Assembly (NCBI GenBank): GCA_052390275.1
Contig: JBQTHD010000030.1
Location: 1-27,772, forward strand
DNA from: JBQTHD01 sp052390275
Lineage (GTDB): Bacteria; Actinomycetota; Acidimicrobiia; Acidimicrobiales; AC-14
DNA: 27,772 nt
Direction: 5' to 3'
Of the stretch, positions 1-8,156 are shown in pieces. The notes below the pieces were generated by a model that ran no database searches, was not told where the DNA came from, and saw nothing but the letters and a program-made list of their open reading frames with translations. The number at the start of each line of letters is the position of its first letter. Positions within the stretch are counted from its first letter, which is position 1. Both the position numbers and the translations under genes were made by a program.

Positions 1-431
1 ACGAAGGCTTCCAGTACTGCGGCCACCGCAGCGGGAGGGGCGGGGCAGGCCGACAACCCGGCGGAGATGCCCAGCAGGCTCAGATGCCAGGGATCGTGCG
101 CCACCCCCGTTCCCGCCGGCATGGGAACCCACCTTTGGTACAGACACACCCCACCCCTGGGATCAACCGCCGCCCGCAGCACCCGGAACCCATGAACCTT
201 CGGCGCCTTGCGAACCTGCTTGGGTGGTGGGGCGGGCAGGGCTGGTTTGGGTGGCGGCTTCAGTAACGGCTTGGCCAGCACCCGGGCGCCAGAGCAGTCG
301 ATGGAGGCGGCCCGAAAGGACTCCTGACAGGACGCTCGCTCAGCCGCGGCCGACGTTGACTCACTAAAAGCAATGACACCTACCAGAATCAATACTGCTG
401 TCCATGGCTGATGTGCTCGTGCTAGATACAT
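1..431 (-). CDS. Secreted proline-rich protein, C-terminus off window
   Basis: This reading frame is open from an ATG at 429-431 to the window edge (143 codons, no stop), so the gene is partial. The N-terminus looks like a Sec signal peptide: a short start with Arg and His, a hydrophobic stretch (residues about 10-21, TAVLILVGVIAF), then an Ala/Ser-rich region near residue 28 that could be cleaved. The mature part has Cys near residues 33 and 44, followed by a Pro/Lys-rich stretch (PLLKPPPKPALPAPPPK) and a region with further Cys and Trp. The ATG overlaps the end of the upstream lipoprotein gene by 10 nt, so translation is probably coupled. I recognise no family. Function is unknown; export is inferred from the signal peptide. 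Confidence 0.6.
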   Translation of the reverse strand, partial: MYLARAHQPWTAVLILVGVIAFSESTSAAAERASCQESFRAASIDCSGARVLAKPLLKPPPKPALPAPPPKQVRKAPKVHGFRVLRAAVDPRGGVCLYQRWVPMPAGTGVAHDPWHLSLLGISAGLSACPAPPAAVAAVLEAF

Positions 432-1057
432 GGATTGGCCGGCGGAGTGCCATCGTCTTCGAAGCCGTCGTAGATCATTACCCAACCAGTTGGATTCATG
501 AGGTCCGGTGTCCTTCGGGTCATCGAAATCCAACTCGTTCTGGACCCATCTACTAGGAAGAATTGCCGGTTTACAGCCGCAAATATGCAGTCGGTCGAGA
601 ACGTAAATAGGTGAGCAGTCGTGGCATAGCGTAAGGGGCCATCTGGGATTCGGAACAGATCGTCCTTCATCTCTGGATGGGATGCTTCGCGCGAAAGGGT
701 CCGACTGCTGAGCTCTAAGAACTCACCTGCATATATCGAGGCGAGTCCAATCTCCACCTCGGGCGTGATCCCACCGGCGGCAGCGGTCAAGCGAAGAAGA
801 TCGGCGTTGCGGTGCTCGAAGTAGGCCAGCAGGCGGTCTACGTAACTGGCGTCGCGGACCGAGGGGATGCCCCACCTGTAGGGATCGATGATGGGTTGAG
901 CAACCGCGGGCCGGGCGGTGGTGGCCACCGGGCCGGTGAGCGGGGCGGGTGGGTCTACAGGCGGTTTCGAACAGCCAACGGCCAGGATGGCTGCGGCCAC
1001 AAGAGCGCTACCGGTTCGCAGCCCCCGGCCCCGTGCGCCGGTGCGCCCGTCTCCCAC
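422..1057 (-). CDS. Small putative lipoprotein of unknown function
   Basis: The protein has a lipoprotein signal: a basic N-region, the hydrophobic stretch SALVAAAILAVGC, and the lipobox LAVGC followed by a Ser/Pro-rich linker. I chose the GTG at 1055-1057 because a strong Shine-Dalgarno-like GGAGGGG lies 9 nt upstream and it puts the lipobox Cys at residue 29, normal for a lipoprotein. The frame is open further upstream, to an ATG at 1090 and a GTG at 1141, so the start is not certain. The mature part of about 180 residues has no motif I recognise. It ends in NPCI, and that stop overlaps the start of the next secreted protein gene. It lies 108 nt downstream of vapC on the same strand. Membrane anchoring on the outer face is inferred. 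Confidence 0.6.
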   Translation of the reverse strand: MGDGRTGARGRGLRTGSALVAAAILAVGCSKPPVDPPAPLTGPVATTARPAVAQPIIDPYRWGIPSVRDASYVDRLLAYFEHRNADLLRLTAAAGGITPEVEIGLASIYAGEFLELSSRTLSREASHPEMKDDLFRIPDGPLRYATTAHLFTFSTDCIFAAVNRQFFLVDGSRTSWISMTRRTPDLMNPTGWVMIYDGFEDDGTPPANPCI

Positions 1058-1165
1058 AGGCCGCGACCCCTCCACCCCCCAAGATCGCATGGGAGATACA
1101 TCGACCAACAGGGTCGGGCCCTGAACCACGGCTTGGGGCACCCAGACGGTTGGCGAAGTCGAGCG

Positions 1166-1582
1166 CTACAAAGACCCTTGGGGGACCACCCACTCCTGGG
1201 GCGCTCCGCCCACCGCCGCCAGGCGCTCGAAGTCGGCGTCGTAGTGAAGAACGACCAGACCGGCAACCTGCGCAGCGGCTGAAATGACCAGATCCGGGAT
1301 GGGAACCCGGTGCTGACCTCGTGCGGCCAGGGCGTGCTGCATGCCAATGGCCAAGTCCATGACTCCGGGGGTTATCGGCGCCGAATCCAGGGCCCTCCGT
1401 TCCTCCAGGATCGCCCGGTAGTCCGCAAGGTTGCGGCTGCTGAACAGAATCTCGAGATCGACAATTGCACATGACGCCAACCATCCCTCCTCCAGCAGCG
1501 GTCGAAGGCGGGCGCCAACGTCGGGGACCGCAAACCGCGCCAGGGCGCTCTTGTCCGCGAGGTAGACAGCCCTCAGCGCCAC
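1166..1582 (-). CDS. vapC: VapC-type PIN-domain toxin ribonuclease
   Basis: This 138-residue protein has the size and motifs of a VapC toxin. The PIN-domain acidic residues that bind Mg2+ are visible: D10 in YLADKSAL, E44 in AIVDLEIL, D97 in PIPDLVIS, and D115/D117 in HYDADFERL. PIN toxins cut RNA (tRNA, rRNA or mRNA) when freed from their antitoxin; the target here cannot be read from sequence. The start is GTG at 1580-1582 and overlaps the antitoxin stop by 10 nt, the usual coupled arrangement with the antitoxin first. All acidic residues are present, so it looks intact. Confidence 0.88.
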   Translation of the reverse strand: MALRAVYLADKSALARFAVPDVGARLRPLLEEGWLASCAIVDLEILFSSRNLADYRAILEERRALDSAPITPGVMDLAIGMQHALAARGQHRVPIPDLVISAAAQVAGLVVLHYDADFERLAAVGGAPQEWVVPQGSL

Positions 1583-1779
1583 GCGCCCGACATCACCCGT
1601 GGATCGGCGAGGTCGAGGTCGTGCATTGCCGCCAGCCGATCAGCGTGCCGTCGCCGTTTTGCTGCCAGGACGACGGCTTCGAGAGATCGGTTCACGGCCT
1701 CCTTCATGGTCGAGGCACCCAGGAGTGCCGTCGCCTCGCCGAGCAGGTCGTCATCGATGTCCACCAGCCGCTTCGTCAT
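1573..1779 (-). CDS. vapB: VapB-type antitoxin
   Basis: The 68-residue product starts at ATG 1777-1779 (MTKRLVDIDDDLLGEA), typical of the short VapB antitoxins whose N-terminal strand and helix form a ribbon-helix-helix DNA-binding fold. The C-terminal part (about residues 45-68, rich in Ala, Arg, Asp and His) would wrap the toxin. The frame extends 20 codons upstream to an ATG at 1839, but that extension (DRTVAVCIYTRVSSG) does not fit the family and would run over the likely promoter. VapB normally represses its own operon with VapC, so autoregulation is expected by family knowledge. Confidence 0.82.
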   Translation of the reverse strand: MTKRLVDIDDDLLGEATALLGASTMKEAVNRSLEAVVLAAKRRRHADRLAAMHDLDLADPRVMSGAWR

Positions 1780-1810
1780 TGCGTAAGCATATCCAGATGA
1801 CACCCTCGTA

Positions 1811-1839
1811 TATATACAGACGGCTACTGTGCGGTCCAA
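1811..1839 (-). promoter_or_regulatory. Candidate vapBC promoter
   Basis: On the minus strand TTGGAC (1834-1839) lies 17 nt before TATATA (1811-1816), about 31 nt upstream of the vapB ATG. The -10 box is AT-rich in an otherwise GC-rich region. The -35 match is only partial (TTG conserved). No transcript evidence is available. Confidence 0.4.
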
Positions 1840-1862
1840 GCCGGTTGCGCACCGATCGGCTT
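1838..1862 (-). terminator. Imperfect hairpin at the end of the nuo locus
   Basis: AAGCC pairs with GGCTT, and an inner GGT pairs with ACC around loop GCGCA, with a small bulge. It lies 17 nt past the nuoD2 stop and before vapB. No U-tract follows, so termination is only a possibility. It overlaps the candidate -35 box of vapBC. Confidence 0.25.
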
Positions 1863-1878
1863 AGTGACCCGGGCCGGA

Positions 1879-3048
1879 TCAGCGGTCGATGTCGCCCAGG
1901 ATGAAGTAGAGGCTGGAGAGGATGGTGACGATGTCGGGCACATAAACGCCCCTGAGTATCCAGGGGGTGATGCAGACGTTGTGGAAACTGGCGGAGCGGA
2001 TCTTGCACCGGAACGGGCCCAGCCCGCCCTGGCTGACCACGTAGTAGCCCATCTCCCCCAGAGGATTTTCGGTATGCGCCCAGGCCTCGCCCGCTGGCAC
2101 TTTGATAATGCGGGGGACTTTGGCCTGGATGGGTCCGGCTGGAAGGCCGTCAAGCATTTGGTCGATCATGCGGGTGGCTTCCCGAGTTTCCTGCAATCGC
2201 ACCCAGTACCGGGCGAAGGAATCTCCGTCGGTGTGGGTCCATACCTTCCAGTCCAGGTCTTTCCACACCAAGGGCGAGGGGGAATCCCGGCGAATATCCC
2301 AGTCCACCCCGCTGGCCCGGATGTTGGCCCCGGACAGGCCGTAGGACAACCCGACATCGGCGGGGATCACCCCCACCCCTCGGGTCCGCTTCTCGAAGAT
2401 CTCATTGCCCATCAAAAGGTCTTCGAGTTCGTCGCAATAGCCTCGCATCTTGGCCATGACGCTGCGACATTCTGCTATCCAGCCCCGAGGAAGATCGTCC
2501 TTCAGGCCCCCGATACGGTCGTAGTTGGGGTGGAACCGCCCGCCGGTAGCGGCCTCGATCAGGTTGAGTACGTACTCCCGGTCTCTGAAGGCAAAGAAAA
2601 CCGGCGTGATGGCCCCCAATTGGACGCCCATCTCCCCAATGAACAGGGTGATGTTGGCGATACGGGACATCTCGAACAGGATGGTTCGAATGGTCTGGGC
2701 CCGGGGTGGTGCTTCGACCCCCATGAGCGTCTCGGCGGCCAGGATGAACGGCACCTCGTTGGCGAACGAGGACAGCCAGTCGATCCGGTTGACCAGGGTG
2801 GTGATCTGGGGATAGGTGCGGACCTCGGCCAGCTTCTCGTAGCCCCGGTGCATGTAGCCGCAAACCACGTCGGCCTCCACCACCTGCTCGCCGTCCAGGC
2901 GGGCCACCACCCGCAGGGTGCCGTGGGTGGCGGGGTGCTGGGGACCCAGGTTCAGGGTCATGTCGCCGGTCTGCAGTTCGAAGTTGACCCGGGCGTCGGC
3001 CGCCTGGGATGCGATGTAGCCCAAGCGCTGGCTGTCGGTGACGGTCAT
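1879..3048 (-). CDS. nuoD: Second NADH-quinone oxidoreductase subunit D (NuoD2-like)
   Basis: The product has 389 residues and matches the 49-kDa/NuoD family over its whole length: NLGPQHPATHG near residues 33-43, the GYMHRGYEKL motif, and a GDIDR C-terminus. NuoD forms much of the quinone cavity next to cluster N2. Unlike the first NuoD it has the signatures of the divergent copies I know from Streptomyces second nuo clusters (GYMHRG, TPVFFAF, GGLKDDLP). The quinone-site His is kept (H42), but the residue 49 positions later, Tyr in canonical NuoD, is Trp (W91 in NRIDWLSS). The ATG at 3046-3048 follows GGAGGGG closely; the longer frame to 3300 is rejected because it overlaps nuoC2. It is the last gene of the nuo locus, 61 nt after nuoC2. 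Confidence 0.93.
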   Translation of the reverse strand: MTVTDSQRLGYIASQAADARVNFELQTGDMTLNLGPQHPATHGTLRVVARLDGEQVVEADVVCGYMHRGYEKLAEVRTYPQITTLVNRIDWLSSFANEVPFILAAETLMGVEAPPRAQTIRTILFEMSRIANITLFIGEMGVQLGAITPVFFAFRDREYVLNLIEAATGGRFHPNYDRIGGLKDDLPRGWIAECRSVMAKMRGYCDELEDLLMGNEIFEKRTRGVGVIPADVGLSYGLSGANIRASGVDWDIRRDSPSPLVWKDLDWKVWTHTDGDSFARYWVRLQETREATRMIDQMLDGLPAGPIQAKVPRIIKVPAGEAWAHTENPLGEMGYYVVSQGGLGPFRCKIRSASFHNVCITPWILRGVYVPDIVTILSSLYFILGDIDR

Positions 3049-3109
3049 CGCCCCTCCATCGTTCCTCGACCAACCATGGCCGCCACCCAACCAGCCGCTA
3101 CCGCCGCCA

Positions 3110-3763
3110 TCATTCGTCCACCGTCCCCGGAGGGAACGGTTCCACGTCGACCAGACCGGGCCACGGCTTGACCTCCCGGGACAAAAGGGCGAAGTCCTTG
3201 CGCAGCGGGTAACCCTCGAACTCACCCGGAAGGTAAAGCTTGACCGGGTTGGGATGGCCTTCGAACACGAAGCCGTACATCTCCGCCGTCTCCCGCTCAC
3301 ACCAGTTCGCCCCCGGATACACCCCGGTCCAGGTGCCGACCCTCGGGTCGTCGGAGTCCAGGTCGCACTTGAGGGTCAGTCCCACCCGCCGCTTGATGGA
3401 GTAAAGCCGAGCCAGTACCTGAAAACGGGTATCTCCGCCGGCTACTCCGGTGACGATCGCCGAGGCGGCTGCATCGGGCTCGGCGGCGACCTCCTCGCCT
3501 GCCACCACCTTGGGGTTGGGCCAGGTGTGGGGCATCCAGTCGATCCCGGACAAAAAGCAGAAGTAGTCGAAACCCAACCGGCTCTGGCACTCTCGAGCCG
3601 TCTTCACCCAGGCGGGGTTGGCGACGCGCACACACAGGTCTCCCTTGGCCAGGTCCTCGCCCAGCAGGGCGGTGCCCAGGCTGCGACGCAACTGGTTGGA
3701 CACCTCCACCCGGGCCTGGTCGGTGCCGGGCATGCTGGCCGATGAGGAAGCCTCAGGTGACAA
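3110..3763 (-). CDS. nuoC: Second NADH-quinone oxidoreductase subunit C
   Basis: This 217-residue protein is a 30-kDa/NuoC subunit. The C-terminal family signature is clear: ERETAEMYGFVFEGHPNP followed by LYLPGEFEGYPLRKDF. NuoC sits in the peripheral-arm connection module beside NuoB and NuoD. I chose the TTG at 3761-3763 because GGGGAG lies 7 nt upstream and it overlaps the nuoB2 stop by 11 nt. The ATG at 3731-3733 is a possible alternative start with a poor ribosome-binding site. The protein carries an insert with the motif AAEPDAAASAI around residues 90-105. It is one of four consecutive second-copy genes. Confidence 0.92.
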   Translation of the reverse strand: MSPEASSSASMPGTDQARVEVSNQLRRSLGTALLGEDLAKGDLCVRVANPAWVKTARECQSRLGFDYFCFLSGIDWMPHTWPNPKVVAGEEVAAEPDAAASAIVTGVAGGDTRFQVLARLYSIKRRVGLTLKCDLDSDDPRVGTWTGVYPGANWCERETAEMYGFVFEGHPNPVKLYLPGEFEGYPLRKDFALLSREVKPWPGLVDVEPFPPGTVDE

Positions 3764-4265
3764 TGATCGGCTCCCCCCGCCAACGCTCGGCCATGTCCTC
3801 GTTCTGGATGCGCTGTTGCAGAAGGACGATTCCCTCCAGGAGAGCCTCGGGGCGAGGCGGGCAACCGGGGACGTAGACGTCGACCGGGATGATCTGGTCC
3901 ACCCCCTTGGTCACCGAGTACGAGTCCCAGTAGGGGCCGCCACAGTTGGCGCAACTACCCATGGAGATGACGTACTTGGGGTCGGGCATCTGCTCCCACA
4001 GGCGGCGGATGGCCGGGGCCATCTTGTCGGTGACTGTGCCGGAGATGACCACGAGATCGGCCTGGCGGGGGCCGGCAGGGAAGGGGATGACCCCCAGGCG
4101 CATGACGTCATAGCGAGGGGAGGCGAAGGCGGCCCCCATCTCGATGGCGCAGCAGGCCAGACCCCACTGGTAGGCCCACAGGGAGTACTTGCGGCTGTAG
4201 TTGAGCAACCAGGTGAGCGGCTTCAACGCCCGCTTGTCGAGGGCACCGGATTCGACCAGGCCCAT
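3753..4265 (-). CDS. nuoB: Second NADH-quinone oxidoreductase subunit B
   Basis: The product (170 residues) is a PSST/NuoB subunit that holds the [4Fe-4S] cluster N2, the last electron carrier before quinone. The four ligands are present: the adjacent pair C38/C39 (GLACCAIEM), C105 (MGSCANCGG) and C135 (VPGCPPRPE). C108 is an extra Cys not found in the first copy. The ATG at 4263-4265 follows AAGGAGGG by about 7 nt, so the longer frame to 4550 is rejected. Sequence differs clearly from the first NuoB in this locus (for example GTVTDKMAPAIRRLW versus GRVSQKMAPVLRQVY), so this is a paralogue rather than a recent duplicate. Confidence 0.94.
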   Translation of the reverse strand: MGLVESGALDKRALKPLTWLLNYSRKYSLWAYQWGLACCAIEMGAAFASPRYDVMRLGVIPFPAGPRQADLVVISGTVTDKMAPAIRRLWEQMPDPKYVISMGSCANCGGPYWDSYSVTKGVDQIIPVDVYVPGCPPRPEALLEGIVLLQQRIQNEDMAERWRGEPIIVT

Positions 4266-4326
4266 CAGGCGGCCCTCCTTTTGGTGTTGGTCCGCTTGTG
4301 GTTGTCCTGATGCTCGAGTCGGCGGA

Positions 4327-4692
4327 CTACAGCCAACGCAGCACGCCCTTGCGCCAGGCGTAGACCAGGCCCAGCGCCAGGATGAAGATGAAGATGAGCA
4401 TCTCCACCAGGCCGAACAGGCCGAGGGCCTCCAGGCGAACCGCCCAGGGGAAGATGAACACCGCCTCGACGTCGAACATGACGAAGAGCAGGGCGAAGAT
4501 GTAATAGCGGACCTGGCTCTGGGACCATCCGGTGCCCACCGGGTCCACACCGCATTCGTAGGCGAAGTACTTCTGCGGCTGCGGCCGGTTGGGCCGGATG
4601 AGGCGACCCACGCCCAACATGGCGGCCACCATCCCCACCGCGGCCACGGCGAACACCGCCACCGTCAGGTACTGCCCCAGGAACTCGGACAC
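4327..4692 (-). CDS. nuoA: Second NADH-quinone oxidoreductase subunit A
   Basis: This 121-residue membrane protein has the three hydrophobic segments and signatures of NuoA/ND3: YFAYECGVDPVG in the first loop, then VRYYIFALLFVMFDVEAVFIF. The loop containing the conserved Cys borders the quinone cavity in complex I. The start is GTG at 4690-4692 with only a weak ribosome-binding site. Its length is normal for the family; it lacks the roughly 45-residue C-terminal extension of the first NuoA. It is the first gene of the second nuoABCD set, 92 nt after nuoN and 61 nt before nuoB2. Confidence 0.92.
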   Translation of the reverse strand: MSEFLGQYLTVAVFAVAAVGMVAAMLGVGRLIRPNRPQPQKYFAYECGVDPVGTGWSQSQVRYYIFALLFVMFDVEAVFIFPWAVRLEALGLFGLVEMLIFIFILALGLVYAWRKGVLRWL

Positions 4693-4710
4693 GACCGGCG
4701 AAGGCTAGTG

Positions 4711-4727
4711 CCGCCCGACCCGGGCGG
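4711..4727 (-). other. Perfect hairpin between nuoN and nuoA2
   Basis: CCGCCCG (4711-4717) and CGGGCGG (4721-4727) are perfect 7-bp arms with a 3-nt loop. It sits in the 92-nt gap between the canonical nuo operon and the second nuoABCD set. There is no U-tract. It could mark an mRNA processing or partial termination point that separates the expression of the two sets. Confidence 0.4.
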
Positions 4728-4784
4728 GTAGTTGACGGATCCGGACGCGCTCGTGACCCCGGTTGGCTGCTGAACCCATGAGCA

Positions 4785-6445
<1,661 letters not shown>

Positions 6446-6449
<4 letters not shown>

Positions 6450-8071
6450 GGCTCCACCTCGCCGTGGCCCTCTGAGTTGCCGACGCCGTGGTCATCGTCT
6501 TCGACGTCGCCGGTGGAACCCGCTGGGCCGTGGTCCCCCGTCGGGGGCGTGGTCGGGGCCACCACCTCGATGACCGGTTGGCGGTAGTCCGACCGTTCCT
6601 CCACGTGGCTGACCAAAAGGGCCACCGCCGGAGCGATCCGGTCCAGCACCGGCTTGGGGTAGACGCCCAGGGCCACGATCAGGACCAGCAGGGGGGCCAT
6701 GATCAGCCGCTCGCGGCCGGTCATCTCGGCGAAGTGGGCGTTGTCCCCGTGGGGCTCGCCGTGGAACACCCGCTGGTAGGCCCAAAGCAGGTAGAGGGCG
6801 GCCAGGATGACCCCGACGGTGGCCACCACCGCCCACCAGCGGTGGGTGACGAATGTGCCGATGAGGATGAGGAACTCCCCCACGAATCCGTTCAGACCGG
6901 GCAGCCCGATGGAGGAGAGCATGACCAGGGTGAAGACCCCGGCGAAGACCGGGGCCACCTTCTGGATCCCCCCCAACTCGGCAATCTGGCGGGTGTGGCG
7001 GCGCTCGTAGATCATGCCCACCAGGAGGAACAGTGCGCCGGTGGAGATGCCGTGGTTGACCATCTGCAGGACGCCGCCTTCGAGGCCCTGGGTGGACAGA
7101 CCGAAGATCCCGATCACGATGAACCCCAGGTGGGCCACCGACGAGTACGCCACCAGTCGTTTCAGATACTTCTGGACGGTGGGCCCCCGAGCCCCGTAGA
7201 TGATGCCGATGGTGCCGAGCGTCAGCAGCCACGGGGCCAGATCCACCGCTGCCTGGGGGAACAGGTAGAGGCCGAATCGGATGAAGGCGTAGGTGCCGAG
7301 TTTGAGCATGACGCCGGCCAGGATGACCGAACCCCCGGTGGGCGCCTCGGTGTGGGCGTCGGGCAGCCAGGTGTGGACGGGAAAGACCGGCACCTTGATG
7401 GCAAAGGAGAGGGCAAAGGCGCAGAACAGCCATCGGGCGGTGGTCGACGCCAGCGCCGGCCCGGTGGCCAGGGCCTCCAGGTCGAAGGTCAACACCCCGC
7501 TCGCCCGCCGGGACAACAGGACCAGAGAAAGGATGGCCACAAACATCAGGGCGGAGCCGACCATGGTGTAGAGGAAGAACTTCAAGGTGGCGTATATCCG
7601 TCGGTCGTAGCCCCAGCCGCCGATGAGGAAGTACATGGGGACCAGGACCAACTCCCAGAACAAGAAGAAGACGAAGAGGTCGAGGGCCAGGAACACGCCC
7701 ATGCAACCTGCTTCTAGAACCAGCATCCAGGCCACGTAGCCCTTGCGGTTGTGATGGACCTCGGGGCCGGCGATGGCGATGGGGAAGAGCACCCCGGTCA
7801 GCACGATCAGGAACAGCGAGATCCCGTCGACGCCCAGTTTCCAGGAGATTCCCAGGCTCTGGACCCACCAGCGGTCCACCACCATCTGGTAGCCACCTTC
7901 GGCGGCGTCGAAGGAGACCAGGACGGCCAGGCTGGCCAGGCCGACAACCAACGAGGCGCCCAGGCCCAGGGCTTTGACCACTTTGTCGTTACCGGCCGGA
8001 GCCAACGCCACGGCCGCCGCCCCGGCCATGGGCAACAAGATCAGGAGGTTGAGGAGCGAAAAGTCGAACAT
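6446..8071 (-). CDS. nuoM: NADH-quinone oxidoreductase subunit M
   Basis: This 541-residue polytopic antiporter-like subunit carries the NuoM signatures KVPVFPVHTWLPDAHTEAPT, SVILAGVMLKLGTYAF and MYFLIGGWGYDRR. It forms part of the proton-pumping membrane arm. The ATG at 8069-8071 begins MFDFSLLNLLILLPMAG, a normal NuoM start; the frame extends to 8281 but that part is arginine/proline-rich shadow sequence from nuoL and its 3' flank. Its C-terminus is a hydrophilic tail rich in Asp, Gly and Pro (residues about 510-541). It ends in a GTGA overlap with nuoN and lies 85 nt after nuoL. Confidence 0.95.
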
Positions 8072-8080
8072 GGCTAAGCC

Positions 8081-8111
8081 GTCACCCGGCCGCTGATTGC
8101 CGGCCGGTGAC
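8081..8111 (-). promoter_or_regulatory. Hairpin in the nuoL-nuoM gap covering the nuoM ribosome-binding region
   Basis: On the minus strand GTCACCGGCC (8102-8111) pairs with GGCCGGGTGAC (8081-8091) with one bulged base around a 10-nt loop. The 3' arm holds the only Shine-Dalgarno-like sequence (GGGTGA) and ends 9 nt before the nuoM ATG, so the fold could limit nuoM initiation. This is inference from base pairing only. Confidence 0.4.
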
Positions 8112-8156
8112 GCACGCCCGGGGCCGGAATCCAGGCAAAGGTTTCTGGTCGAGGCA

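Noticed and set aside
4266..4550. N-terminal extension of nuoB2
   Set aside because: Ser/Trp/Arg-rich shadow of nuoA2; the ATG at 4265 has a strong Shine-Dalgarno sequence.
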